From an uncultured Christensenellaceae bacterium (GTDB lineage Bacteria > Bacillota > Clostridia > Christensenellales > Pumilibacteraceae): 64,000 bases of DNA. Each line of letters opens with the position of its first letter. The first letter of the stretch is position 1. A program made the translations under genes and the position numbers. Of the stretch, positions 24,853 through 33,104 are shown piece after piece. The stretch is taken from NCBI GenBank assembly GCA_910588155.1, contig CAJUPB010000004.1, forward strand, positions 83,134 through 147,133, written 5' to 3'. A model generated the notes under the pieces. That model was not told the origin of the DNA. It saw only the letters and a list, made by a program, of their open reading frames with translations, and searched no databases.

Positions 24853-26121
24853 CTATTTAATTACGCGCAACGTCGTGTTGAGTTTTTTGACGCCGCCCAA
24901 CGATTCGAGACGTTCCGTTGCCGTCCTTACCGCGCTCTCTTTCGTTGTATGCGTCAGAATGATTATTTCCGCCTGACCTGCCGCCGAGACCTGCTGCTGC
25001 ATTTTGCCTATACTGATTCCGCAATCGCCGAATACCTTGGTTATTGAAGCGAGTATGCCCGGTTTGTCAGCAACGGTCAGCGACAGATAATACTCCGAAG
25101 AGAAATCGTCGGCAAGCGAGGCTTCGCCGTTTTTGAAGTCCAACCGCAGAGGCTCTTCCCTGTCGGCGCAATATATGATGTCGCTGACAATCGCGCTTGC
25201 CGTCGGGTGCGCTCCCGCGCCCCTGCCGTACAGCATTATTTCGTCCACGAAATCACCTTTCAAAAATACCGCATTGAACGCGCCTCTGACCGACGAAAGC
25301 GGATGACTTTCCGGCACGAACGCGGGGTGCACTCTGGCTTCCGCGCTGCCGTCGGCGTTCTTTCTTCCGATTGCGAGCAGTTTGAGAGTGTAGCCCATAC
25401 TTCTGCCCACGGCTATATCTTTCGGCGTAACTTTGGATATGCCCTCGCGGTATATCCCCGAAAGAGGTATGCGCGTGTGGAACGCGAGAGAAGCGAGTAT
25501 GGAAAGTTTATACGCCGCATCGAAGCCCTCCACGTCCGCCGTGGGGTCGAATTCCGCATACCCGAGTTTTTGCGCCTCTTTGAGTGCGGCGGCATACGTC
25601 AATCCGTCCTCGGACATCTTCGTCAGAATATAATTCGTCGTACCGTTTATGATGCCCATTATTTCGGTTATGCGGTTTGCCTGCATACTGTCGGTCAACG
25701 TTCTTATAACAGGAACTCCGCCGACGCAGCTTGCCTCGAAATACAGTCCCGCGCCGCCCTCTTTCGCCGCCTCCTCCAACTCGTCGAAACGCTTGGCAAG
25801 CAGTTCTTTGTTCGCTGTTACGACGCTCTTTCCGCTTTTAAGCGCCTTGATTATAAACGTGCCTGCCGGTTCGAGTCCGCCCATAGTTTCCACAACCACG
25901 GAAATATCGTCGTCTTTTATGATTTCGTCGATATTCCCCGCAAACTTTTCGGCAGGCACTCCGCGGGAAACGAGCACGTCTTCCGAACGGTCCAAAACTT
26001 TCACGACTTCGGCGTCCACTCCGTATCCCGAAGCAATGACGTCTCGATTGCGGGTCAGCACCTCATAGGTGCCGCCGCCCACAGTTCCGAGTCCCATTAT
26101 CGCAACTTTTATTTTTTTCAT
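24853..26121 (-). CDS. hom: Homoserine dehydrogenase
   Basis: The 422-residue enzyme reduces aspartate semialdehyde to homoserine on the way to threonine and methionine. It has the NAD(P) loop MGLGTVGGGTYEVL at the N terminus, TANKELLAKR near 100, the catalytic region GIINGTTNYILTKM near 155 and GYAEFDPTADVEGFDAAYK near 190 (catalytic Lys), and a C-terminal ACT domain (from about 345, SLTVADKPGILASITKVFGD) that usually gives threonine feedback. It is the last gene of a three-gene operon, overlapping coaX by four bases. Confidence 0.96.
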   Translation of the reverse strand: MKKIKVAIMGLGTVGGGTYEVLTRNRDVIASGYGVDAEVVKVLDRSEDVLVSRGVPAEKFAGNIDEIIKDDDISVVVETMGGLEPAGTFIIKALKSGKSVVTANKELLAKRFDELEEAAKEGGAGLYFEASCVGGVPVIRTLTDSMQANRITEIMGIINGTTNYILTKMSEDGLTYAAALKEAQKLGYAEFDPTADVEGFDAAYKLSILASLAFHTRIPLSGIYREGISKVTPKDIAVGRSMGYTLKLLAIGRKNADGSAEARVHPAFVPESHPLSSVRGAFNAVFLKGDFVDEIMLYGRGAGAHPTASAIVSDIIYCADREEPLRLDFKNGEASLADDFSSEYYLSLTVADKPGILASITKVFGDCGISIGKMQQQVSAAGQAEIIILTHTTKESAVRTATERLESLGGVKKLNTTLRVIK

Positions 26122-26897
26122 ACCGTACCTCCCGCATTCATTTTATATATCACGTTCAAGCCGCGCAGAGTCAGCGTTCTGTCCACTACGTCTATGACGT
26201 TGCTGTTTGCCGCGACTATCTCCGAAAGTCCGCCCGTTGCCACGACCTTGACGTTTTCGCAGTTCATATCTTTCTTGATGCCGTTTACGAGATATTCCAC
26301 CATTCCGATATAGCCGAAAATCAATCCGGACTGCATATTGGTTATCGTGGTTTTGCCGATTGTCTTTTCGGGAACGGCAAGCTCCACTTTCGGAAGTTTG
26401 GACGCGCTTTTCGTCAGAGCGTCGGAAGCTGTTTTAAGTCCGAGACCGATTGCCCCGCCCAAAAATTCGCCCTTGCCGCTTATGGCGTTGAACGTCGTCG
26501 CCGTTCCGCAGTCCATAACTATGCAAGGTCCGCCGTATGTGTAGTACGCCGCCACGGAACCGACTATTCTGTCTGCGCCGACTTCTTTGGGATTGTCGTA
26601 TTTGATATTCAGTCCCGTTTTGAGTCCCGCGCCGACAACCAACGGCTTTTTGTCGAAATAATAACGAATCAGATGTTCGAACGTATAGTTCATATTCGGA
26701 TTCACGCTGCTCATAATCACGCCGTCAATCATTTCGGGTTTTATGCCGCGCTCGTGCAAAATATTTTTCATATACATTCCGTACTCGTCGCTCGTCTTGT
26801 TTACGGACGACGAGAGGCGCAGAGAACTGACAAGCTTATCGCCGTCGAACACGCCGCATTTGACGTTGGTATTTCCTATGTCTATCGCTAGTATCAA
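26118..26897 (-). CDS. coaX: Type III pantothenate kinase
   Basis: The 259-residue enzyme phosphorylates pantothenate in the first step of coenzyme A synthesis. Type III signatures are present: the phosphate loop AIDIGNTNVKCGVFDG at the N terminus, KYDNPKEVGADRIVG near 100 (pantothenate and metal site), VMDCGTATTFNAI near 127 and GGAIGLGLKTASDAL near 147. It lies between a membrane protein of ECF S-component type and hom. The neighbour four bases upstream probably imports its substrate. Confidence 0.96.
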   Translation of the reverse strand: MILAIDIGNTNVKCGVFDGDKLVSSLRLSSSVNKTSDEYGMYMKNILHERGIKPEMIDGVIMSSVNPNMNYTFEHLIRYYFDKKPLVVGAGLKTGLNIKYDNPKEVGADRIVGSVAAYYTYGGPCIVMDCGTATTFNAISGKGEFLGGAIGLGLKTASDALTKSASKLPKVELAVPEKTIGKTTITNMQSGLIFGYIGMVEYLVNGIKKDMNCENVKVVATGGLSEIVAANSNVIDVVDRTLTLRGLNVIYKMNAGGTV

Positions 26898-26901
26898 TGG
26901 T

Positions 26902-27453
26902 TCAAGCTCCTTTTCTCTCTCTTATTTTATACATCACGGCGGCTATCGGCGGCAACAGCGCAACGTTTGCCGCAAGTTCTATCGCGCCCGAAATCAGCAT
27001 TGTGACCGCATAAAGGTATACGGTGGTGTCGCCGAACTCGAAGGACGGCATACACAGCAACAGCAGCGATATCACGAAGGCGGTATTTGCTATGCTGCCC
27101 ACCGCGGCGGCTACGCCCACGGGCAGAAGTTTTTTCAGCTTTCCTTCCTTTTTTATCAGCCTGCCCGTCAGCTTGTATGCGCCGTGCGCGATTACGCCGA
27201 TAAAGAGTCTTGCGACAATCGGTATCCAGGGCTGTGCGACGAATGCCGCCGCCACTATCGAGCTTCCGCCCGTAAACGCGTATAGCAGCGACACCGCGCC
27301 GAAAAACAGAGATACGACGAACGACGTTTTATAGTTCGTCGTCACGCTTGCGAGCAGCAGCGGAATCAAAAACACGTAAGGGAGCAGTCCGAATACCAAC
27401 GTCAAAGCGAGATATACCGCGCAGAGCGCGACGCCTTTGGCTTTGCTTTCCAT
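26902..27453 (-). CDS. ECF transporter S component, probably for pantothenate (PanT-like)
   Basis: The 183-residue protein has about six membrane helices and begins KGVALCAVYLALTLVFG, the N-terminal helix pattern of ECF-type vitamin transporter S components, which bind the vitamin and dock to a shared EcfAA'T energising module encoded elsewhere. A QPWIPIVARLFIGVIAHG segment near residue 95 fits the family. The gene directly precedes coaX (four-base gap), which makes pantothenate the likely substrate. That is inference from context. TTGGAGG lies seven bases before the ATG. Confidence 0.78.
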   Translation of the reverse strand: MESKAKGVALCAVYLALTLVFGLLPYVFLIPLLLASVTTNYKTSFVVSLFFGAVSLLYAFTGGSSIVAAAFVAQPWIPIVARLFIGVIAHGAYKLTGRLIKKEGKLKKLLPVGVAAAVGSIANTAFVISLLLLCMPSFEFGDTTVYLYAVTMLISGAIELAANVALLPPIAAVMYKIRERKGA

Positions 27454-27567
27454 AAATTTGCCTCCAATGGACTCCCTTTCGGGTAGCCCTCGAACAATTT
27501 AAGTATTTTTCCGATACGGGGCGCGAGGCTCCCGTTCTTTACACAATCGGTAAACGCCGACGGAAAA

Positions 27568-28473
27568 CTATTTATAAAACGACAGTCTGTCGACTTTTAC
27601 TCCGCCCGTGGCGAACGTAACTCTTGCCGTAAACTCGAAGTTCCCCAAGCTGTGACCGTTTCCGCCACCGCCGCCCACGGTTTCGAACGTGACCGCCACT
27701 TCGCGGAGAGCGCGCGGCGTGGAACGTATTTCCACCTTGCCGGCATACTCCGACACAGGCTTTGTCATATCGAAAAATTTCCATTCGCCGACGTTGTCCT
27801 TTAAACGAAGCAACGGCAAAAAGTCGTTCAGCCAATCCGCATACTTTTGTATGGAATCGCCTTTCACGTCCGCGCTCACGAAATATGTTCCGCCGGATTT
27901 TTCGCCGCGGAAATTTTCCAGCTCCTCCGCCGCAAAAAGTCTGTTGCACTTTCTGACGAGACTGTCCGACGACGTGTTCGACAACGGCTCGACAAACAAA
28001 TCGGAATACACTCCGCTGCCGTAAGAAATCGGTTTCGACCAGACGTCGGCCGAAGCGTCGTAAAAACTTTCCTGATATATATCGCGTTTGTCCTCGTCGC
28101 CGTATTGAAAGCCCGTTTCCATTTCGTCGTAGTACGGATGGATTTTTCCGTCCTGTTCCGAAACGGAGTTCACTGCTTTGAGGCGCGCATATGACGTCCT
28201 GTTTTGAGTCGAATAGTCGTGTTTGTAAACCGAATTCATCTGTATCGATTTATCTATGTTGCCGCCGGAGAACGTTCCCGTCGTCTCTATGGAAAACGTC
28301 GCCTGTTCCTCGAACGAAAAAGCCGCATCGTTTCCCGCAAGAGCGTACACTCGCGCATACTCTTCCTGCGGCGTTTTGGCAAGCGCGGAACCTTCCGAAC
28401 AGTCGCAAGCAGCCAACGGCAAAACCGAAAGCAATATTGCGAATATTATAATCAGAGGTTTTTTCATAAGCAT
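27568..28473 (-). CDS. Lipoprotein of unknown function
   Basis: The 301-residue product begins MLMKKPLIIIFAILL and has a lipobox LPLAAC at about residues 18-23, so it is a secreted lipoprotein held on the outer face of the membrane. The mature part is rich in Ser, Asp, Tyr and Glu with alternating beta-strand-like segments and no motif I recognise. I chose the ATG at 28473, five bases after CGGAG, rather than the upstream in-frame codon. It has its own promoter and is separate from the panT operon. Confidence 0.75.
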   Translation of the reverse strand: MLMKKPLIIIFAILLSVLPLAACDCSEGSALAKTPQEEYARVYALAGNDAAFSFEEQATFSIETTGTFSGGNIDKSIQMNSVYKHDYSTQNRTSYARLKAVNSVSEQDGKIHPYYDEMETGFQYGDEDKRDIYQESFYDASADVWSKPISYGSGVYSDLFVEPLSNTSSDSLVRKCNRLFAAEELENFRGEKSGGTYFVSADVKGDSIQKYADWLNDFLPLLRLKDNVGEWKFFDMTKPVSEYAGKVEIRSTPRALREVAVTFETVGGGGGNGHSLGNFEFTARVTFATGGVKVDRLSFYK

Positions 28474-28509
28474 TTTTGCTCCGACGGTAAATAATGTATA
28501 GTTATGTGC

Positions 28510-28538
28510 AGTATAACATATTTTAAAAAGCAAATCAA
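28510..28538 (-). promoter_or_regulatory. Promoter of the lipoprotein gene
   Basis: Minus strand TTGATT (28533-28538), 17-base spacer, TATACT (28510-28515). Confidence 0.75.
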
Positions 28539-28568
28539 GAAATTTGCAATATAGAACGGAAATTTTGC

Positions 28569-28620
28569 GAAAAAAAAGAGCGGCGCGGCTCTCCCTTTCG
28601 GAAAAGTCGCGTCGCGGTTT
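28569..28620 (-). terminator. Terminator of the Cys-rich protein gene
   Basis: A GC-rich imperfect stem (GCGACGCG with CGCGCCGC, one mismatch) is followed by eight T on the minus strand. Confidence 0.6.
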
Positions 28621-28663
28621 TTACTCGTATGTGTATCTTGCTTTTAAGCCGCTTTTTTCGGAC

Positions 28664-28864
28664 TTATTTGCAGCAGACGTCTTTGCCGCCGCAGCAGCAG
28701 TTCATAAGTAAGTACAGCATAATCAAATCGCAGCAATCGCAGCCGCCGCCCTTGCGGGTGTCGTAGCAACCGCAGCCGCAATCGTTATTCTTGCCGCCGC
28801 AGCAGCAGAGTAATATAAGGATAAGGAAGATGTCGCTTCCGCATCCGCAGCCGTTGTTAAACAT
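28664..28864 (-). CDS. Small Cys/Gly-rich protein of unknown function
   Basis: The 66-residue protein contains 16 Cys and 12 Gly. The block CCCGGK occurs twice (about residues 20-25 and 56-61), each after a short hydrophobic run (IFLILILL and LIMLYLLMN), with GCGCG and CGCGC clusters between. This symmetry suggests two copies of a metal-binding or disulphide-forming hairpin. A strong GGAGG eight bases before the ATG and a terminator after it support expression. It could be a spore or envelope structural peptide or a metal store, but I know of no family that settles this. Confidence 0.7.
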   Translation of the reverse strand: MFNNGCGCGSDIFLILILLCCCGGKNNDCGCGCYDTRKGGGCDCCDLIMLYLLMNCCCGGKDVCCK

Positions 28865-29254
28865 TTTCGGTTCCTCCGTTATAAATTCGGTATCGTATTT
28901 AGGGGTATTAAAGCGCGCGTTTCGCCGCCCTTGCCCCTATCCTTTCCGTCCGAGACCTCTTTCTCGCGGCGCTTGCCGCCGTCGGCGATAATCGATTTGC
29001 GCGCTGTATCGGTTCGCTTTCGGCGGCAGGCAGTCGTTTGAAAGAAGTCTGCCGAACGTACGGGACGGGAAACGCGGGAGAGAAACGCTTCGCCTTAAAA
29101 CCGCTCCGACTCCGGAGCATTTGTCGCAAGTACTTCTTCGGCGCGCCTCTTTGGTCACCCCTATCGGATATCCTACTACATAATATGTGCGCGTCGAAGA
29201 AGTGTGCGACTTTTTCCGATTCGTCAAAAAAATTTCTCGGACGGCTTTGACGAC
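28865..29254. other. Intergenic region without recognised gene
   Basis: About 390 GC-rich bases upstream of both the Cys-rich gene and glyQS. Short frames exist on both strands (for example complement 28937..29227) but their predicted proteins are Arg-rich and lack ribosome binding sites. No T-box motif is visible before glyQS, whose promoter lies at the right edge. The stretch may be a leader of the Cys-rich gene, an RNA, or decayed coding DNA. Confidence 0.4.
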
Positions 29255-29283
29255 TTGACAAAAACGGCAAAAGTATTTATTAT
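29255..29283 (+). promoter_or_regulatory. Promoter of glyQS
   Basis: TTGACA (29255-29260), 17-base spacer, TATTAT (29278-29283). The leader is only about 33 bases, too short for a T-box. Confidence 0.8.
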
Positions 29284-29322
29284 AAATACATACTTGACTA
29301 TATATAAAAAGAGGTTGCGATT

Positions 29323-30693
29323 ATGGGCAAACTGACTATGGATAAACTCGTCACGCTCTGCAAAGGGCGCGGCATAATCTTCGCCGGCAGCGAAATTTAC
29401 GGCGGAATGGGAAACACCTGGGATTACGGTCCCGTCGGCGTGGAAATCAAAAACAATATCAAGCGGGCTTGGTGGAAGAGGTTTGTACAGGAAAACGACA
29501 ACTCTTTCGGCGTGGACGCCGCCATTTTGATGAACTCGCGCGTTTGGGACGCAAGCGGACACACTGCGTCTTTCTCCGACCCCAAAATGGACTGCAAAAA
29601 GTGCAAGTCCAGAATGAGAGCGGACACCTTGATTTCCGCACACGCCAAAGGCAAAGTCAATCCCGACACTATGAGCAACGAAGAAATGCAGGCATATATA
29701 GAACAGCACAAACTTGCCTGCCCGAAATGCGGCGCTTGCGAATGGACGCCCATTCGGCAATTCAACCTTATGTTCGAGACTGCGCGCGGCGTGACGGACG
29801 AAAATCAGAACAAGATATATCTGCGTCCCGAAACGGCACAGGGCGAGTTTGTGAACTTTTTGTCCGTACAGCGTTCCACACGCGCAAAAGTGCCTTTCGG
29901 CATTGCGCAGGTCGGCAAAGCGTTCAGAAACGAAGTCACGCCCGGAAACTTTATTTTCCGCACGATTGAATTCGAACAGATGGAACATCAGCTTTTCTGC
30001 AAGGAAGAGGACAGCAAAGAGTTCTACGAAAAATATAAGGAAAAAGCTATGCAATTCCTTCTCGACATCGGTTTCGACAAAGAGCATTTGCGCTTTAAAG
30101 ACCACGACAAACTTGCGCATTATGCGTCGGCGGCGTGCGACATTCAGTTCCTGTACCCTATGGGCTGGGAAGAACTCAACGGCATTCACAACCGCGGTTC
30201 TTACGACTTGTCCAGACATCAGGAATACTCCGGAAAGAGTATGCTGTACACCGACCCGTTCAACGGAGAAAAGTATATTCCGAGCGTTGTCGAATATTCC
30301 ATCGGCGCGGACAGACTTATGCTTGCCGTGCTTTGCGAAGCGTTCGACGAAGAAGAGCTGGAAGGCGGAGAGATTCGTTCCGTGCTTCGTCTCGCCCCCT
30401 GTCTTGCCGCTTACAAAGCCGCCGTTTTACCGTTGCAAAAGAATCTTTCCGATTCCGCAAGACCGATATTCGAAAAGCTGCGCAAGTCCTTCCCCGTCAT
30501 TTACGACGATGCCGGCAGTATCGGCAAGCGTTATCGCCGTCAGGACGAAATCGGCACGCCTTTCTGCATAACGATAGACTTCGACACGCTAGACGACAAC
30601 AGCGTGACGGTGCGCGAGCGCGACTCTATGGAGCAGGTGCGTCTCAAAGTAGACGAGCTGGAAAGCTATATCGGCAACGCAATCAAGTTCTGA
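29323..30693 (+). CDS. glyQS: Glycyl-tRNA synthetase, alpha2 class II type
   Basis: The 456-residue enzyme charges tRNA-Gly. It is the dimeric bacterial/eukaryotic type rather than the alpha2beta2 type: GSEIYGGMGNTWDYGPVG at residues 22-39, a zinc-like insertion with CKKC and CPKCGAC (about 89 and 131), motif 2 FRNEVTPGNFIFRTIEFEQMEHQ near 205, GIHNRGSYDLSRHQEYS near 285, motif 3 SIGADRLMLAVL near 326 and a C-terminal anticodon-binding domain with GKRYRRQDEIGTPFCIT. The length is typical. A strong promoter and a terminator flank it. Confidence 0.97.
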   Translation: MGKLTMDKLVTLCKGRGIIFAGSEIYGGMGNTWDYGPVGVEIKNNIKRAWWKRFVQENDNSFGVDAAILMNSRVWDASGHTASFSDPKMDCKKCKSRMRADTLISAHAKGKVNPDTMSNEEMQAYIEQHKLACPKCGACEWTPIRQFNLMFETARGVTDENQNKIYLRPETAQGEFVNFLSVQRSTRAKVPFGIAQVGKAFRNEVTPGNFIFRTIEFEQMEHQLFCKEEDSKEFYEKYKEKAMQFLLDIGFDKEHLRFKDHDKLAHYASAACDIQFLYPMGWEELNGIHNRGSYDLSRHQEYSGKSMLYTDPFNGEKYIPSVVEYSIGADRLMLAVLCEAFDEEELEGGEIRSVLRLAPCLAAYKAAVLPLQKNLSDSARPIFEKLRKSFPVIYDDAGSIGKRYRRQDEIGTPFCITIDFDTLDDNSVTVRERDSMEQVRLKVDELESYIGNAIKF

Positions 30694-30785
30694 CACATCG
30701 AATAAAAAAGTCCCGCGCTTTAATGCGCACTTCTCATAGGGAATTAAATACTAAATTTTTAAGAGTTATACTTTCAAGCGAGGAC

Positions 30786-30822
30786 AAAAGCTCTCGAACG
30801 ATATGTTCGAGAGCTTTTTACT
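30786..30822. terminator. Bidirectional terminator between glyQS and the GrpB gene
   Basis: A perfect 14-bp stem (30786-30799, 30805-30818) with T-rich flanks on both strands. Confidence 0.9.
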
Positions 30823-30851
30823 ACAAACTATTCAGAAATATAAATTGAAAT

Positions 30852-31364
30852 TTACAATTTAGCGTAGATAGACTTTATGAACTCTTCCTTTGCCTTTGTA
30901 TATGAAAATCTATCATCGGGCATTTGCACTGCAAGCCTTGCTTTTATTTCTTGGTATTTCAAAGCCGCATCTAAATGTTCATTCAGATAGTTGCGAAAAC
31001 CGACAAGCAAATCAAATTCCCGTTCGCTATTATCATAACAATGAATATGCCGAAGCGATAATTGTTTGTCGCCACGCAATACAAACAAGTGATAGGTCTT
31101 GCTCTCGTTCCTTGCCCCGCAATATTCATAGCCCAAATCGGTCAGAGCTTTTACGTCAAGTTGCCCGATGGATTTCAGGCGAATGGCAACGTCGAGTATC
31201 GGCTTTGCACATATTGATTTTATTGCCGTGCTACCGACGTGCTGAATATCCAATATGTTTCCCGCCCAACATTTTTCAATTTCTTCTTTAACGACTAAAA
31301 ACTCTTCTTCCCATTTTGGATTATGCGGCAATAGTCTGACTTTATATCTTTCAACGCCTTCCAT
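30852..31364 (-). CDS. GrpB family protein (UPF0157)
   Basis: The 170-residue product has the GrpB/UPF0157 nucleotidyltransferase-like pattern: VRLLPHNPKWEEEF at the start, the characteristic IQHVGSTAIKSICAKPILDVAI near residues 40-61 (GS plus acidic metal-ligand core), and LSLRHIHCYDN near 103. Members are small cytoplasmic proteins of undefined activity, sometimes attached to CoA kinases. The ATG at 31364 is used here. It has its own promoter. Confidence 0.88.
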   Translation of the reverse strand: MEGVERYKVRLLPHNPKWEEEFLVVKEEIEKCWAGNILDIQHVGSTAIKSICAKPILDVAIRLKSIGQLDVKALTDLGYEYCGARNESKTYHLFVLRGDKQLSLRHIHCYDNSEREFDLLVGFRNYLNEHLDAALKYQEIKARLAVQMPDDRFSYTKAKEEFIKSIYAKL

Positions 31365-31403
31365 AATAAATCTCTCTGCCAAATTACTGTTTATCGTACA
31401 ATC

Positions 31404-31432
31404 ATTATATCACGAAAAATGAAAGAGCGCAA
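31404..31432 (-). promoter_or_regulatory. Promoter of the GrpB gene
   Basis: Minus strand TTGCGC (31427-31432), 17-base spacer, TATAAT (31404-31409). Confidence 0.65.
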
Positions 31433-31624
31433 CCGATTGAATTTTGCGTGCTATATAAAACATATCTATATCTCACTAGGATACGAGTAGCATAGTTCGT
31501 CCACGAAATACAAATATCAGAAAGGTGCTTAACGCCGCGCCTAATGCTCTTTTGCCTGCGCTTACCTAATGTTCTCTACGGAAACTACGATAATATGCAC
31601 GGGGCTTTTTATTTTATCGCAAAA

Positions 31625-32122
31625 CTAATTTTTGTAACCGACTATCTTGACGCCTTTGCCGTCTCTTCTCGCCTTTTCGATGGTATTGTACGTTCCGCCG
31701 CTCGGCACGCCGTCCCAAACCGCCAACACGAAATCGGCGTTGTCCACCATATAGGCGTTACGCTTCATCATACAGAATCTCGTGTAATGCTCGCTTACCG
31801 TCGTGACCTTATCCGCATTTCCGACTATGTATTCGTGGCGTTTCGCCATAGCCTGCGACCAGCCTTTTGTCTGCTGTCCGCACGGCAATGCGCATTCCAG
31901 ACTCACAAACGGATATTTTTCTTTGAGTTTCAGCACGGCTTCGGCGCAAAAGATATCAGCGCCCAACGCCATACCCGCGATAAACTTATCGTATCCCTGC
32001 TCTATCAACCGCTCTATTTCCGCCGAAATTGTGTCTTTCAACTGCTTGCAGCGATTGTCGTTCTCGTCGTAGCCCCACGGAAAACGTGCGGGACGGTTGC
32101 CCGTAAAACAGCACGATTTCAC
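31625..32122 (-). CDS. SLOG family protein (DUF1273-like)
   Basis: The 165-residue product starts KSCCFTGNRPARFPWGYDE, the first-strand motif of the DUF1273/YpsA SLOG family. It continues with FIAGMALGADIFCAEAVL near 47 and a C-terminal SGGTYNTIEKARRDG loop near 140, as expected for nucleotide binding. It overlaps gpsA by four bases at its start, so it is translated from the gpsA mRNA. The operon logic is unclear. It is a standard-composition relative of the island SLOG gene at 7410. Confidence 0.85.
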   Translation of the reverse strand: MKSCCFTGNRPARFPWGYDENDNRCKQLKDTISAEIERLIEQGYDKFIAGMALGADIFCAEAVLKLKEKYPFVSLECALPCGQQTKGWSQAMAKRHEYIVGNADKVTTVSEHYTRFCMMKRNAYMVDNADFVLAVWDGVPSGGTYNTIEKARRDGKGVKIVGYKN

Positions 32123-33084
32123 AGATAGAATTCCTCTTTCGCCTCTCTGTCGAACAGTCTGGCGAGCGCATCTTTCGGCGGAGTATTATGACAAATCATA
32201 TCGTACACTTCCCTTGTTATCGGCATATCTACGCCGCACTTTTCGGCAAGAGCGCACAGTGCGCCCGCCGTCGCCACGCCCTCGGCGAGCTTGTCGAACT
32301 TCTCGCCCTTTGCATATTTTTCGCCCCACATTCTGTTGTGCGAAAACTTCGAAAACAGCGTGGTTTCGTAATCGCCCAAATGGCACAGTCCGTATGCGGA
32401 GAACTCGCTGCCGCCAAGCGCTTTCGTAAGCCGCGCGACCTCCCTGCTTCCGCGGGACATAAGCGGACCTTTCAGCTCGCTCAAATTCATTCCGTCCAAC
32501 ATACCCGCAACTATGCCCATAACGTTTTTCGCCGCCGCGCCGACTTCCGTTCCTATTATGTCGTTGCCGTAATAGAACCGAATGAGGTCGCTTTTAAACG
32601 AATCGGCAAGTCTTTTGGTGAGTTCGGCATTATATGAATCAACGACCATACAGTTGGGTATGCCTGCAACGAAAGACTGGATATGTCCCGGTCCGACCCA
32701 AACGGCAACACTGCTTTTGTCTATACCTTCTTCAATCGCTATCTGCGTGAGACGTTTGCCGCTCGGCTCTTCTATGCCTTTCATACAAAGCACGAACGTC
32801 TTTGACGTCAAATCGAATTTAACGACCCGTTTCAAAAAGCCGCGCAGTCCCTGTGCGCTTATCGATATTATAATGGTTTCCGCGTGCCTTACCGCTTCCT
32901 CCAAATCGGCGGTCAGTCTTATGCTGTCGGGAAAAGTCACATAATCGTTCTTACGCGTTTTTTTCAGAACGTCGTAGCTCGGCTCGCCCTCCATCCCCCA
33001 ACTCATCACGTCGTTGCCGATTTTGTCGTTATACCAAGCGAGGAACGACCCCCATCTTCCGCACCCCAAAACCGATACTTTCAT
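32119..33084 (-). CDS. gpsA: NAD(P)-dependent glycerol-3-phosphate dehydrogenase
   Basis: The 321-residue enzyme makes sn-glycerol 3-phosphate for phospholipids from dihydroxyacetone phosphate. It has the Rossmann loop VLGCGRWGSFLAWY, VWVGPGHIQSFVAGIP near 138 (usual GPS.A.E region, here varied), the catalytic Lys region GTEVGAAAKNVMGIVAGMLDG near 183, and SRGSREVARL near 217. It lies 20 bases after an anchored protein gene and overlaps the SLOG gene. Confidence 0.9.
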   Translation of the reverse strand: MKVSVLGCGRWGSFLAWYNDKIGNDVMSWGMEGEPSYDVLKKTRKNDYVTFPDSIRLTADLEEAVRHAETIIISISAQGLRGFLKRVVKFDLTSKTFVLCMKGIEEPSGKRLTQIAIEEGIDKSSVAVWVGPGHIQSFVAGIPNCMVVDSYNAELTKRLADSFKSDLIRFYYGNDIIGTEVGAAAKNVMGIVAGMLDGMNLSELKGPLMSRGSREVARLTKALGGSEFSAYGLCHLGDYETTLFSKFSHNRMWGEKYAKGEKFDKLAEGVATAGALCALAEKCGVDMPITREVYDMICHNTPPKDALARLFDREAKEEFYL

Positions 33085-33104
33085 TTTCGACCTCCTCGAA
33101 GTTA

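Noticed and set aside
28937..29227. Arg-rich 96-codon frame in the gap before glyQS
   Set aside because: No ribosome binding site, no recognisable domain, and composition typical of chance frames in GC-rich DNA.
29284..29322. T-box riboswitch before glyQS
   Set aside because: The leader is only about 33 bases and has no specifier stem or T-box sequence.
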